Shown here piece by piece: positions 8,178-16,422 of a stretch of 36,102 bases of DNA; within the stretch, counting starts at the first letter, position 1, and the number at the start of each line of letters is the position of its first letter. Source of the stretch: Paludibacter sp. (lineage in GTDB: Bacteria; Bacteroidota; Bacteroidia; Bacteroidales; Paludibacteraceae); contig JAQUYE010000025.1 in the NCBI GenBank assembly GCA_028691965.1, positions 1-36,102 of the forward strand, written 5' to 3'. The translations under genes were made by a program, and so were the position numbers. The notes under the pieces were generated by a model, which had not been told where the DNA came from, made no database searches, and saw only the letters and a program-made list of their open reading frames with translations.

Positions 8178-8736
8178 TTTGATCGAATGCGGATGTGATG
8201 AAGCCGGGCGGGGTTGCCTTGCAGGACCGGTAGTGGCTGCGGCCGTTATTCTTCCTGATAGCTTTCACAACGAACTCCTTAACGATTCAAAAAAACTCAC
8301 GGAGCGACAACGGGACAGTTTGCGTGTAATTATTGAGCGGGAAGCTATCAGCTGGGCTATCGGAATTGCCGACAACAGGGAGATCGACGAAATTAATATA
8401 CTGAATGCTTCAATTCTGGCCATGCACCGGGCTGTTCAGGCTCTGGAATGCAAACCGGAATTTATTTTGGTCGACGGAAATCGTTTTAAGGAATATCCCG
8501 GTATTCCTCATCAAACCATCGTAAGAGGAGATAGTAGTTACCTGTCAATTGCTGCCGCTTCGGTATTGGCAAAAACTCACCGTGATGAACTGATGCAGCA
8601 GCTGGACCTGCTTCATCCGGAATACGACTGGAAACGTAACAAGGCTTACCCTACAAATGCGCATAGGGAAGCTATCCGACGACATGGCTGCACTCCGTAT
8701 CACCGCATGACATTCAGAATGGATCAGAAAGGATAA
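8152..8736 (+). CDS. rnhB: Ribonuclease HII
   Basis: 194 residues, a normal length. RNase HII cuts the RNA strand of RNA-DNA hybrids and removes single ribonucleotides from DNA. The active site is evident: [19 protein letters not shown] gives the first two acidic residues, Asp16 and Glu17; ILVDGNRF carries the third acidic residue; and [17 protein letters not shown] is the conserved helix after the GDS loop. The C terminus [26 protein letters not shown] is also typical. The ATG at 8152 lies inside the end of cvpA; the next candidate start would remove the DEAGRG motif, so this one is right. The 3' end overlaps the convergent tamL by 13 bp. Confidence 0.96.
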   Translation: MLKLRFTTDLIECGCDEAGRGCLAGPVVAAAVILPDSFHNELLNDSKKLTERQRDSLRVIIEREAISWAIGIADNREIDEINILNASILAMHRAVQALECKPEFILVDGNRFKEYPGIPHQTIVRGDSSYLSIAAASVLAKTHRDELMQQLDLLHPEYDWKRNKAYPTNAHREAIRRHGCTPYHRMTFRMDQKG

Positions 8737-11003
8737 CCAATGGCAATGTGAACAGCCATATCTTTGAAGGAAGGAGTACGCCAGGCTTGGGTGTTAATTC
8801 TGGCCGGATCAAATAATTTCATTCCAAAATCGAGTCGGAACAACAAAAAGCTAAAATCCATGCGAAGTCCAACTCCATAGGCAAGGGCTATTTCCTTCCA
8901 AAAATTGGTGAGTTCAAAGTATCCACCCGGCTGACTGGGATAATCACGTATAGTCCAGATATTACCTGCATCAAGAAATAGTGCACCTTCCAGTACCCAG
9001 AACATTTTCGAGCGATACTCCATGTTTAGATCCAGTTTTACATCGCCCAGCTGGTTGTAGTCCCTGCGCAAACTATTAAAGCGCTGGTAGGACCCCGGAC
9101 CTAAGGTGCTTTCGCTCCACCCCCTTACACTGTTGGCTCCGCCACTATAAAACCTCCGTTCAAAGGGAATTACTTCGGCATTCCCGTAAGGATATGCCAC
9201 CCCTGCACCTACATGATACACCAGTTTTTTACTTTTACTGATTACCTGATGATAAGTTGCATTAATTTCTCCACGTACGTACTGAGAATAACGGATATTA
9301 AAAATGCGGAAGTTCCCGGCAGTATCAACCTGGCTACCAAATGCCTTATCGAGTCCATACAAAATATTACCAGCAGTCTCCACACCATATCGATACGACA
9401 TATAGTTTCGCATGGGTCGGTTAGGATTGTAACCCGTATATGAAGCTGAATAATTAATACGCATGATCAGGTAATCATCGTAGTTAAACCTATTGTAAAG
9501 GCCGGTGGTAAGAAAACTATCGCGAAAGGCAGGAGATATGTAGGGAAAATACACATAACTGATGTCGACCAGGTCAAGACTGCGATTAAACCTTCGTGAA
9601 TTCCAGTTGTACTTCACACCCCCTCCCACATTTGTAGAAGAAAACTCACCCGGGCGGGACTGGTAACTAAATGTTGTTCTGAAATCAGTCGAACCTTGTA
9701 AAACCCGCTGTTCAGGAAGCTTATAACCAGGAAGCAGGATGCGCGGCACACGAATACCAACCTGTCCTCCCCACTCCTGAGCAATCACATCACCCTGACG
9801 TTCAAGAGCCAACCTACCCTGCAGACTAAGCGATTCAGCTCCGCTAAATACGTTTCGGTGGACTGTCCCTACATTCCCGGCTACTCCCCAATACCCCTCA
9901 GTAAAGGTAATTTCAGCCTGAGAGGTAAGGGTGAACGATTTTGCTTCGGTGATGGAAATCCTGCAAATAAGCGAATCGGGGGCTGATTCAGTAAAACTAA
10001 TATCGGTATATTTTACCGGTGGTAAGGAATTAAGCGAGGAGTAGGTATTCTCCACATCTGAATCTGAATAGCGCTCTCCGGGCCGAATATAGGTTCCCGA
10101 CAACAAAGAATTAAGTGTCAGAATTCGTTTCTTCGGACCAATCAGCACATGTTGTCCGCTTGTGATCGTATCCATTTCGCCCGGCTGCAACACACCCGAA
10201 GTGGCCGAAGAAGAGGGATGAACATGAAAGATAACCTTACTAATCGAATATCTTCTGAATATCGTATAGGGTAAGGTATCAGGATTCGCCATCAGGTAAT
10301 CCCGAAGCTGAATCGACACATCCACCTTATGATTAGAACTATCAGCGGAGTACATCAGGTGATCTCTCGTGAAATTATAGTATCCGTCACGACGCATTCG
10401 CCTTGAAATTCGCTCCCGTTCGTTATCAAGGGTGTAAACATCAAATACAGCACCTGGCTGCACCAGCGAACGGAGTGTATCAACCGCCACAGCAACAAGG
10501 GTATCGTTTGGAATATCAGGAGTGTAGGTATGTATCCGGTAAGGTTCACCGGCATCGACCTTGTAAACTACTTTAATTTGTTTTCCGCTTCGTTTAACCT
10601 CTGTAGATACTGCTGCATTAAAATAGCCTTTGTTCTTATGAAAACTAAGCAACTGATTGACGGAAGCATCGGTAAGAGACGGTTCGTAAATTACAGGAGG
10701 CTGACCAATTCTCCGCAGGAATCGACTACTTAATCGTGTACTGTCGGTACCTGATAGATTATATAAACCCAATTGCATCCTGAAAACCCCCAGTATATAG
10801 GTATTCGGCGTTTGTTGGATATAATCGCTCATTTCATTTCTGGATAGCTCTCGTGCATCACTTTTCACCTCAACCCTTTTGAGCAGGTACTTTCCCTCAG
10901 GGACGAACTTAGCCGGACTGCAGGCATAAAGCAACAGCCAGGGGAGCATCATAAAGTATGTAAGGGATTTACTACTAAGAAGGTGGAACGAAGCCTTTTT
11001 CAT
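8724..11003 (-). CDS. tamL: TamL-like Omp85 family outer-membrane lipoprotein
   Basis: 759 residues from the ATG at 11003. The N terminus is a lipoprotein signal with lipobox LLYAC, so Cys28 would be lipidated. Next come POTRA-like repeats ([38 protein letters not shown]), and from about residue 360 an Omp85 beta-barrel with [24 protein letters not shown], the conserved substrate-loop VRGW region, and a C-terminal aromatic strand ending AIGYPF. In Bacteroidota TamL is the lipidated counterpart of TamA and helps insert outer-membrane proteins with TamB. No tamB is adjacent, so it could be a BamA/TamL paralogue. An in-frame ATG at 11039 exists, but the promoter -7 at 11028-11035 lies downstream of it, which favours 11003. 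Confidence 0.87.
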   Translation of the reverse strand: MKKASFHLLSSKSLTYFMMLPWLLLYACSPAKFVPEGKYLLKRVEVKSDARELSRNEMSDYIQQTPNTYILGVFRMQLGLYNLSGTDSTRLSSRFLRRIGQPPVIYEPSLTDASVNQLLSFHKNKGYFNAAVSTEVKRSGKQIKVVYKVDAGEPYRIHTYTPDIPNDTLVAVAVDTLRSLVQPGAVFDVYTLDNERERISRRMRRDGYYNFTRDHLMYSADSSNHKVDVSIQLRDYLMANPDTLPYTIFRRYSISKVIFHVHPSSSATSGVLQPGEMDTITSGQHVLIGPKKRILTLNSLLSGTYIRPGERYSDSDVENTYSSLNSLPPVKYTDISFTESAPDSLICRISITEAKSFTLTSQAEITFTEGYWGVAGNVGTVHRNVFSGAESLSLQGRLALERQGDVIAQEWGGQVGIRVPRILLPGYKLPEQRVLQGSTDFRTTFSYQSRPGEFSSTNVGGGVKYNWNSRRFNRSLDLVDISYVYFPYISPAFRDSFLTTGLYNRFNYDDYLIMRINYSASYTGYNPNRPMRNYMSYRYGVETAGNILYGLDKAFGSQVDTAGNFRIFNIRYSQYVRGEINATYHQVISKSKKLVYHVGAGVAYPYGNAEVIPFERRFYSGGANSVRGWSESTLGPGSYQRFNSLRRDYNQLGDVKLDLNMEYRSKMFWVLEGALFLDAGNIWTIRDYPSQPGGYFELTNFWKEIALAYGVGLRMDFSFLLFRLDFGMKLFDPARINTQAWRTPSFKDMAVHIAIGYPF

Positions 11004-11027
11004 CCGATTGATCACTGAAATTTTGCA

Positions 11028-11035
11028 CAAAGATA
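11028..11035 (-). promoter_or_regulatory. -7 element for tamL; decides the start codon
   Basis: TATCTTTG on the minus strand matches TAnnTTTG exactly. It predicts transcription from about 11022, 19 nt before the ATG at 11003 and downstream of the alternative ATG at 11039. No convincing -33 is visible. Confidence 0.65.
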
Positions 11036-11078
11036 ACACTCCTGGGATATTTTGACATCCGCATCAATCTATTTTTTG

Positions 11079-11086
11079 TACTTTTG
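11079..11086 (+). promoter_or_regulatory. -7 element for the TrmH-family methyltransferase
   Basis: TACTTTTG, an exact TAnnTTTG match, 22 nt before the ATG at 11109. A TTTG at 11051-11054 could be the -33, though the 24-bp spacing is longer than usual. It is divergent from the tamL promoter 43 bp away. Confidence 0.65.
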
Positions 11087-11108
11087 TGCTGATAATTAAG
11101 ATTAAAAA

Positions 11109-11864
11109 ATGATATCCAGGAATAAATCGGGTTTTATTCAATCACTCGCCCATAAGAAATACCGCGACGAACACCACTGTTTTGTAGCTGAGGGTATCCG
11201 CATTATCCGCGATCTTCATCCTGCGTTCAAATGCCGGATACTTGTTGCCACCGAAGCATGGGCAGCTTCTCATCCACTTCCTGAAGCCGACGAGTGGTAT
11301 GTAACCGACGAAAAAACGTTTCTTAAACTCTCTGGTCAGCAACAGCCTCAGGGCATATTAGCGGTATATGAGAAAAGAGAATCAACCTTTGACCCTGCCA
11401 CGACAGCTACAGAACTAATTCTGGCGTTGGACAATGTACGGGATCCCGGCAACCTGGGCACTATCCTGCGTGTGGCCGACTGGTTTGGCATCCACCATGT
11501 TCTTTGTTCAACAGGCACAGCCGATGTGTACAATCCCAAAACCATACAGGCAACCATGGGTGCCATGGCAAGGGTGAATATTCATTATGTTGATTTGCCG
11601 AACCTGCTTCAGAGCCTGATTGATGTTCCGGTCTATGGCACCTTTCTGAATGGTAGTTCTATGTACGAACAAAGCCTGAGTCCGAATGGTGTACTAATAA
11701 TGGGAAACGAAGGCAACGGCATTTCTCCTGAAATTGAAAAGCTGGTAACCAGTAAATTACTGATTCCCAGCTTTCCTGCGGGACAGCCAAGTTCCGAATC
11801 TTTAAATGTCGGAGTAGCTACTGCACTTATTTGTGCCGAATTCCGGAGGAGAATGGAAGATTAA
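11109..11864 (+). CDS. TrmH/SpoU family RNA 2'-O-ribose methyltransferase
   Basis: 251 residues. An N-terminal substrate-binding part (RNKSGFIQSLAHKKYRDEHHCFVAEGIRII) comes first, then the SPOUT knot domain with three motifs: ALDNVRDPGNLGTILRVADWFGI (motif 1), VLIMGNEGNGISPE (motif 2) and IPSFPAGQPSSESLNVGVATALICAEF (motif 3), the last forming the SAM-binding trefoil knot. The family methylates ribose 2'-OH in rRNA or tRNA (RlmB, TrmH, TsnR relatives); I cannot tell which nucleotide. It is divergent from tamL. The stop codon lies in a 20-bp palindrome and overlaps that of the convergent TonB-dependent receptor gene. Confidence 0.93.
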   Translation: MISRNKSGFIQSLAHKKYRDEHHCFVAEGIRIIRDLHPAFKCRILVATEAWAASHPLPEADEWYVTDEKTFLKLSGQQQPQGILAVYEKRESTFDPATTATELILALDNVRDPGNLGTILRVADWFGIHHVLCSTGTADVYNPKTIQATMGAMARVNIHYVDLPNLLQSLIDVPVYGTFLNGSSMYEQSLSPNGVLIMGNEGNGISPEIEKLVTSKLLIPSFPAGQPSSESLNVGVATALICAEFRRRMED

Positions 11865-11872
11865 TCTTCCAT
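11853..11872. repeat. 20-bp perfect palindrome holding two convergent stop codons
   Basis: The sequence 11853-11872 equals its own reverse complement over 20 bases, centred on TTAA. Read from either side it encodes Met-Glu-Asp-stop, and both the TrmH-family protein and the TonB-dependent receptor end in exactly those residues. There is no loop and no T-run, so it is not a standard terminator. Confidence 0.9.
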
Positions 11873-14317
11873 ATCCATTTCCATACCTCCGTTATCCTCC
11901 CGTTGTTGAGTCTTCCTGGGTTTCATATTTCCGAAGTTATAGGTAACTGTCATACCCACCATGCGTCCGTGGAAATAACTTTCCGACTGCTGATAGAAAC
12001 CTTCACCCCAGGTAACAGAACTTCTGCGGCGCGAATCCAGTAAGTCACGCACCATCAGGTTCACACTCAGATTACGATCCAGGAAGGTTTGTCTCAACCC
12101 CAGATCAATAGCATACGATGAAGATTCTTTCCCCTGTGCAATCAGTCGAGGAGCAGAATAGTTGGCCGTTACCTGTCCGAATGTATTTTTACCAAGAATA
12201 ATATTACCCATTAATCGTCCGCTCCAGGTAAAGTTTTCCTGTGCCGGGATGGTAGTTACCACCGAACTGTTGTAGGGATTTACATAGGTAGAAGCCTCGA
12301 GTGCATTATAATAGAAATTGAACGACGAAGTCAGGTTCAAAATGCGGAACAAGTTGTTTTTAACTACCAACTCCAATCCTGTGCTTTGCGATTGAGTCAC
12401 ATTCATAAACGTACTCTCCATGGTTGGGCCGTTGATATAGCTCACCCGTTGAATTACATCATCAGTAAAACGATGGTAGAGAGTCGACGATAAAGAATGA
12501 TTATCCCACGACTTTAAATAATTAAGTTCAAATGCTGAAGTGTACTCCGGTTCCAGTTCCAGGTTACCATAAGAGATATTAGTTGAATCAGAAAAATCGC
12601 GGAAAGGATTAATCTGACGTCCACGGGGCCGGTTTACCCGACGGGTCATATTCAACTGTAATTCGTTATTATCAGGTAGAGAATACGACAGGAACATACT
12701 CGGAAACCATTGCATATCGCCTTTTGCTTCGTAATCCGACTGCATCTGATTTCCGTTAGCATCCTTAACAGTGTTCACCGGATGACGCCAGAAATACTCA
12801 CCTCTCAATCCCGCTTGTACACTCAATTTATTAAAGCGGCTTCCGAAAGTAAGGTAACCACCGTGTATCTGTTCGCTATAATCGAACTCGTTATAGTAAG
12901 AATGAATTGGCAGGTTCGTTAAACGATCGATAGCAGAAGAAGGACCGAAGCGGTCTTCTACCGACGATTGCCATCCGGCTTCCAGACGGGTTGCATCCGA
13001 GAATTTTTGCGTGTAATCTAATTTAAACTCCCATTCCCGGTTATTGCCATTGGTAGTCTGCTCTACCCTGCCCGAATCATTCACCAGACGGTCTTTCTGC
13101 AGATAGTCTTCTACTTCCGAGCGTTTGTGAGTTGAATAAGCAAGGCTCGACATCAGGTTAGATCCATTATCGTCGATGTCCCATTTATAATCCAGCGCAA
13201 CATTCATTCCGGGACGAGTACCCGTCTCGGTAGTTAACCTGTAGTAATCTCTCAGCAACTGACCGTTTTGGAAATTCTTAAGCTGATAACTATTATCATT
13301 CGATCCACTGCCACCCCCTATCATACCAAATCCCGATAAACCTATTGTATGATTATCATGAAAGCGATAGTCGACACCTGCACGGGTAAATAAGCCATTA
13401 AATGAGCGGGTACTTTGGCTTTCCTGACTAAGCAGACTTAGTGTATCGGCACCTGCAAGGTTGTAGCGGTCGGACCATCCGCCCCCGTTAAAGTTCATGG
13501 CGCGATAGCCTACATTAATATAGGCATCAAAGGGTCCACTACTATAATTAAAGTTTACTCCCGAGTTGAAACCCGGCTTTGAACCGATAGCCCACATCGA
13601 ACCGGCAGATACGCTTCCATAATAACCGGCTTTCCGGTTTCGTTTCATTACCAGGTTGATAATACCGGCAGTACCTTCAGGATTATATTTCGCTGAAGGA
13701 TTCGTCATAATTTCTATTGACTCAATACTTTCAGCAGGCATCTGCTGCAAAATTTGTGCACGATTGTCGGCGGTCAATCCCGAGGGTTTACCGTTTATCC
13801 AAACTTCAACACTTGCATTGTTTCGCAACGACACATTTCCTTCGTTATCAACGTCGACTGAAGGTATATTCTGAAGAACTTCGGTAGCCGAACCTCCGGC
13901 TGCTGCAATGTTCTGATCGACAGAGAACACTTTTTTATCAATCTCAAATCGCATCTGTGTACCCTGTCCGATTACCTGAACTTCTGATAATGTTTTAGAG
14001 TCTTCTGTCAGTTTAATCTTACCAACATTCAGCTCGTTATTAGAAACATTAAGGGGGATATTAAGGGTATTGTAACCTACAAAACTAACTCTTAGAAAAT
14101 ACTTACCGGCAGGAACATTCGGCAATAGAAAATTTCCTTTTTCATCCGTAACAACTCCTGTAGTTGGGGGGGTATCTTCAGACTTAAATAATGCTACATT
14201 AACAAAGTCGATAGGTTTTTGAGTGGTTCCGTCCACGATGGTACCTCTGATTGTTTGCAACGACAACACGGGAAGGGTTACCAGTAAAAGTAAAAATGCA
14301 AGAAAAAACTGCTTCAT
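11861..14317 (-). CDS. TonB-dependent receptor with carboxypeptidase-regulatory-like domain
   Basis: 818 residues. A signal peptide (MKQFFLAFLLLLVTLPVLS) precedes a carboxypeptidase-D-regulatory-like domain, about residues 22-105 (IRGTIVDGTTQKPIDFVNV, VTDEKGNFLLPNVPAGKY, VSFVGYNT). A plug domain spans about 115-235 (SATEVLQNIPSVDVDNEGNVSLRN, then NPEGTAGIINLVMKRN). The rest is an outer-membrane beta-barrel of the OMP_b-brl_3 type. No SusD-like partner is adjacent, so this is not a polysaccharide-utilisation pair. The ligand is unknown; iron chelates, peptides or other small molecules are all possible. The acidic C-terminal tail (GGMEMDMED) after the last strand YNFGNMKPRK is unusual, since such barrels normally end at an aromatic residue. 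Its stop overlaps that of the convergent methyltransferase. Confidence 0.92.
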   Translation of the reverse strand: MKQFFLAFLLLLVTLPVLSLQTIRGTIVDGTTQKPIDFVNVALFKSEDTPPTTGVVTDEKGNFLLPNVPAGKYFLRVSFVGYNTLNIPLNVSNNELNVGKIKLTEDSKTLSEVQVIGQGTQMRFEIDKKVFSVDQNIAAAGGSATEVLQNIPSVDVDNEGNVSLRNNASVEVWINGKPSGLTADNRAQILQQMPAESIESIEIMTNPSAKYNPEGTAGIINLVMKRNRKAGYYGSVSAGSMWAIGSKPGFNSGVNFNYSSGPFDAYINVGYRAMNFNGGGWSDRYNLAGADTLSLLSQESQSTRSFNGLFTRAGVDYRFHDNHTIGLSGFGMIGGGSGSNDNSYQLKNFQNGQLLRDYYRLTTETGTRPGMNVALDYKWDIDDNGSNLMSSLAYSTHKRSEVEDYLQKDRLVNDSGRVEQTTNGNNREWEFKLDYTQKFSDATRLEAGWQSSVEDRFGPSSAIDRLTNLPIHSYYNEFDYSEQIHGGYLTFGSRFNKLSVQAGLRGEYFWRHPVNTVKDANGNQMQSDYEAKGDMQWFPSMFLSYSLPDNNELQLNMTRRVNRPRGRQINPFRDFSDSTNISYGNLELEPEYTSAFELNYLKSWDNHSLSSTLYHRFTDDVIQRVSYINGPTMESTFMNVTQSQSTGLELVVKNNLFRILNLTSSFNFYYNALEASTYVNPYNSSVVTTIPAQENFTWSGRLMGNIILGKNTFGQVTANYSAPRLIAQGKESSSYAIDLGLRQTFLDRNLSVNLMVRDLLDSRRRSSVTWGEGFYQQSESYFHGRMVGMTVTYNFGNMKPRKTQQREDNGGMEMDMED

Positions 14318-14338
14318 ACAATAATATTATTTTTTATA

Positions 14339-14358
14339 CCGGTTATAAAGACAACCGG
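14339..14358 (-). promoter_or_regulatory. Stem-loop in the leader of the TonB-dependent receptor gene
   Basis: CCGGTT (14339-14344) and AACCGG (14353-14358) can pair around an 8-nt loop, 22 nt upstream of the receptor start codon. A weak -7-like ACTTTTG lies just upstream at about 14365-14371 on the minus strand, which would place the hairpin at the very 5' end of the transcript. A regulatory role is not shown. Confidence 0.35.
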
Positions 14359-14405
14359 CAAGGGCAAAAGTTTAACGGCCATGTATTAAATAGCGTTAAG
14401 ATAGA

Positions 14406-14430
14406 AGAAGAGGCCTTAAAGGCCTCTTCT
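14406..14430 (-). terminator. Hairpin terminator after pyk
   Basis: AGAAGAGGCC (14406-14415) and GGCCTCTTCT (14421-14430) form a perfect 10-bp stem with a 5-nt loop, just after the pyk stop codon (14434). On the minus strand the tract that follows is only moderately T-rich (CTATCTT); pairing within the loop can extend the stem. Confidence 0.65.
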
Positions 14431-14433
14431 TTA

Positions 14434-15879
14434 TTATTCAAAATTGGGGAGTAAATACTTATCGCGTGATGCAAGGATCTTATCTATCTGGTTAACTTCC
14501 AGGAAGGTTGTTCCATATCCTTCACCAAAACTACCACTCAGGTAACAAATCATGCTATCATAATCCACCCATCCCATTCTCAACAACTCCTGAAGTGCTT
14601 CAATAAGATATTGTTGTGTATTGCCCTTTCCCTCCTGATAAATAGGAATAACTCCGTAAGAAAGCGACAACTGTCGGGTAGAGCGTTCGTGGTAGCAAAT
14701 TGCCAGCACAGGCACCCGACCACGATAAGCTGCCAGGTAAACGGCAGTACGGCCACTATATGTATCTGTTAGTATAGCCTGTGTTCCTAATTTCACACTG
14801 GTATCCACAGCAGCATGACACAAGAAGGATGTCAGGTCATTAGTGCTGATTTCGATCGGAATATCATTTTCCGACATTTTAGTCTTTTCTGCCTCTTTAG
14901 CAATCGTAGCCATGGTACGAACAGCTTCCACAGGATACTTTCCGTATGCCGTTTCACCACTTAACATTAAGGCGTCGGTACGGTAATAGATTGCATTTGC
15001 CACATCTGTTACCTCAGCACGGGTTGGACGAGGATTCTTAATCATGGTATGAAGCATTTGCGTGGCAACAATCACCGGTTTACGTGCTTTTACACATTTA
15101 CGAATCAGCTTACGCTGTATACCCGGAATTTTCTCCTGTGCTACTTCGATACCGAGGTCACCACGGGCAATCATAATACCGTAGGTATGTTCGAGAATTT
15201 CATCAATATTATCAACGCCTTCCTGATTTTCGATTTTCGAGATAATCTTGATCGGACTATTGTATTCATCCAATATTGTCTGAATGTCAATCAGGTCCTG
15301 TTTGCTCCTTACAAAAGAATGAGCAATAAAATCGATATTATTTTCAATTGCAAAGATGATATTCTTTCTATCTTTCTCGGTAAGCGAAGGAAGGTTGATG
15401 CGTACACCGGGGACGTTAACACTTTTACGACTTCCTAACACACCATCGTTCATGGCTTTACAAAGCAGATAATCCTCTTCTTTAGCCTCTACTTTAAGAT
15501 CGATTTCTCCATCGTCGAATAATATATCATCTCCTACGTTCAGATCACGCACAAAAAACGGATAGCTAACGCACACACATTCGCGCGTCGAAATCTGTTC
15601 AGGAGCCCCTTTCACCCGGATTACATCTCCGGCCATAATTTCAATAGCATTATCCTTAGCTTCGGTTGTACGAACCTCCGGACCTTTGGTATCCATCAGG
15701 ATTCCAATATGAGCACTAACGGCTCTTACATTATTAATGATTCTATGAAATCCCTCCTCCTGGAGATGTGCAGAGTTCATCCGCACAACATTCATACCTT
15801 CTATATACAGTTGACGTATAAATTCCACATCACAGCGCTTGTCGCTGATGGTGGCCACAATTTTTGTTTGCTTGCTCAT
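14434..15879 (-). CDS. pyk: Pyruvate kinase
   Basis: 481 residues from the ATG at 15879 (MSKQTKIVATISDKRCD). It converts phosphoenolpyruvate and ADP to pyruvate and ATP. Signatures: MNSAHLQEEGFHRII (a variant of the MNFSHG motif), MDTKGPEVRT, SVNVPGVRINLPSLTEKD, IISKIENQEGVDNIDEI with the catalytic lysine, MIARGDLGIEVA, and TQMLHTMIKNPRPTRAEVTDVANAI followed by DALMLSGETAYGKYPVEAV. The C-terminal domain carries the usual effector-binding fold (AILTDTYSGRTAVYLAAYRG). An upstream in-frame ATG at 15969 would overlap aroQ and add a sequence unlike pyruvate kinase, so I reject it. It lies 26 nt after aroQ and probably shares its promoter; downstream it supplies pyruvate, the substrate of the PFL encoded 14 kb away. 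Confidence 0.96.
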   Translation of the reverse strand: MSKQTKIVATISDKRCDVEFIRQLYIEGMNVVRMNSAHLQEEGFHRIINNVRAVSAHIGILMDTKGPEVRTTEAKDNAIEIMAGDVIRVKGAPEQISTRECVCVSYPFFVRDLNVGDDILFDDGEIDLKVEAKEEDYLLCKAMNDGVLGSRKSVNVPGVRINLPSLTEKDRKNIIFAIENNIDFIAHSFVRSKQDLIDIQTILDEYNSPIKIISKIENQEGVDNIDEILEHTYGIMIARGDLGIEVAQEKIPGIQRKLIRKCVKARKPVIVATQMLHTMIKNPRPTRAEVTDVANAIYYRTDALMLSGETAYGKYPVEAVRTMATIAKEAEKTKMSENDIPIEISTNDLTSFLCHAAVDTSVKLGTQAILTDTYSGRTAVYLAAYRGRVPVLAICYHERSTRQLSLSYGVIPIYQEGKGNTQQYLIEALQELLRMGWVDYDSMICYLSGSFGEGYGTTFLEVNQIDKILASRDKYLLPNFE

Positions 15880-15905
15880 TGTTGAATTATTGGTTGTACG
15901 ACACG

Positions 15906-16328
15906 TTACGGAACTAAAAAAGAAAGAAGTGCCAGCCGATAGGATTCCAGTCCGAACCCAACTATGCAACCCTTACAAACGGGTGATAACCAGGAATGAT
16001 GACGGAACGGCTCACGACTGAAAACATTCGAGATATGAACCTCTATAACAGGCGTTGTGATAGCACTGATTGCATCAGCTATTGCCACCGAAGTGTGGGT
16101 ATATGCACCCGCGTTAAGAACAATGCCGTCGGCCGAAAATCCCGTTTCGTGCAATTTGTCTATTATTGCACCTTCCGAATTGGATTGAAAACAGGCTATC
16201 TCCAGTTCGGGAAATGCAGCTCTTACTTCCTTCAGGTAGTCTTCGAACGACTGGTGGCCATAGATTCCTGGCTCACGCTTTCCCAACAAGTTCAGGTTGG
16301 GTCCGTTGATAATCTGGATGCGCTTCAT
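15906..16328 (-). CDS. aroQ: 3-dehydroquinate dehydratase, type II
   Basis: 140 residues from the ATG at 16328 (MKRIQIINGPNLNLLG). Type II dehydroquinase converts 3-dehydroquinate to 3-dehydroshikimate in the shikimate pathway and acts as a dodecamer. Conserved features: GPNLNLLGKREPGIYG with catalytic Tyr23 and Arg18, CFQSNSEGAIIDKLHE, LNAGAYTHTSVAIADAI, and EVHISNVFSREPFRHHS with the catalytic His. A longer reading frame from 16376 would begin inside the upstream terminator and before the promoter, so it is not used. It is followed by pyk after 26 nt, an arrangement I know from other Bacteroidales. Confidence 0.96.
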   Translation of the reverse strand: MKRIQIINGPNLNLLGKREPGIYGHQSFEDYLKEVRAAFPELEIACFQSNSEGAIIDKLHETGFSADGIVLNAGAYTHTSVAIADAISAITTPVIEVHISNVFSREPFRHHSWLSPVCKGCIVGFGLESYRLALLSFLVP

Positions 16329-16349
16329 TTTAGTAAATATTATGCGCGG

Positions 16350-16357
16350 CAAAATTA
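16350..16357 (-). promoter_or_regulatory. -7 element for aroQ-pyk; decides the aroQ start
   Basis: TAATTTTG on the minus strand, an exact TAnnTTTG match. Transcription from about 16344 leaves 16 nt before the ATG at 16328 and excludes the in-frame ATG at 16376. Confidence 0.65.
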
Positions 16358-16360
16358 GTA

Positions 16361-16395
16361 AAAAAAACTGAGACAAGAGAATACCCTTGCCTCAG
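16361..16395 (-). terminator. Terminator of the sigma factor/lipoprotein operon
   Basis: On the minus strand CTGAGGCAAG (16395-16386) pairs with CTTGTCTCAG (16377-16368) over 10 bp including one G-U pair, with an 8-nt loop, followed by seven T (16367-16361). The G-U pair exists only in the minus-strand RNA (an A-C mismatch on the other), showing direction. It ends the operon 16423-19605 and isolates aroQ-pyk. Confidence 0.88.
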
Positions 16396-16422
16396 CAGTG
16401 AAAAGTACAACAAATTTTATAG

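Noticed and set aside
11004-11039. Longer TamL start at 11039
   Set aside because: The -7 element (11028-11035) lies downstream of it, and the signal peptide with lipobox begins properly at 11003.
11861-14317. SusC-like polysaccharide-utilisation receptor
   Set aside because: No SusD homologue or glycan enzyme is adjacent and the barrel type is OMP_b-brl_3, so I call only a TonB-dependent receptor.
14049-14317. Carboxypeptidase-regulatory-like domain as a separate gene
   Set aside because: It is the N-terminal extension of the TonB-dependent receptor, in the same frame without a stop.
15880-15969. Longer pyruvate kinase start at 15969 (MHSWVRTGIL...)
   Set aside because: It overlaps aroQ and adds residues without similarity to pyruvate kinase; MSKQTKIVATISD at 15879 is the normal N terminus.
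16329-16376. Longer AroQ start at 16376
   Set aside because: It would begin inside the upstream terminator and before the -7 element at 16350-16357; MKRIQIINGPNLNLLG is the standard start.
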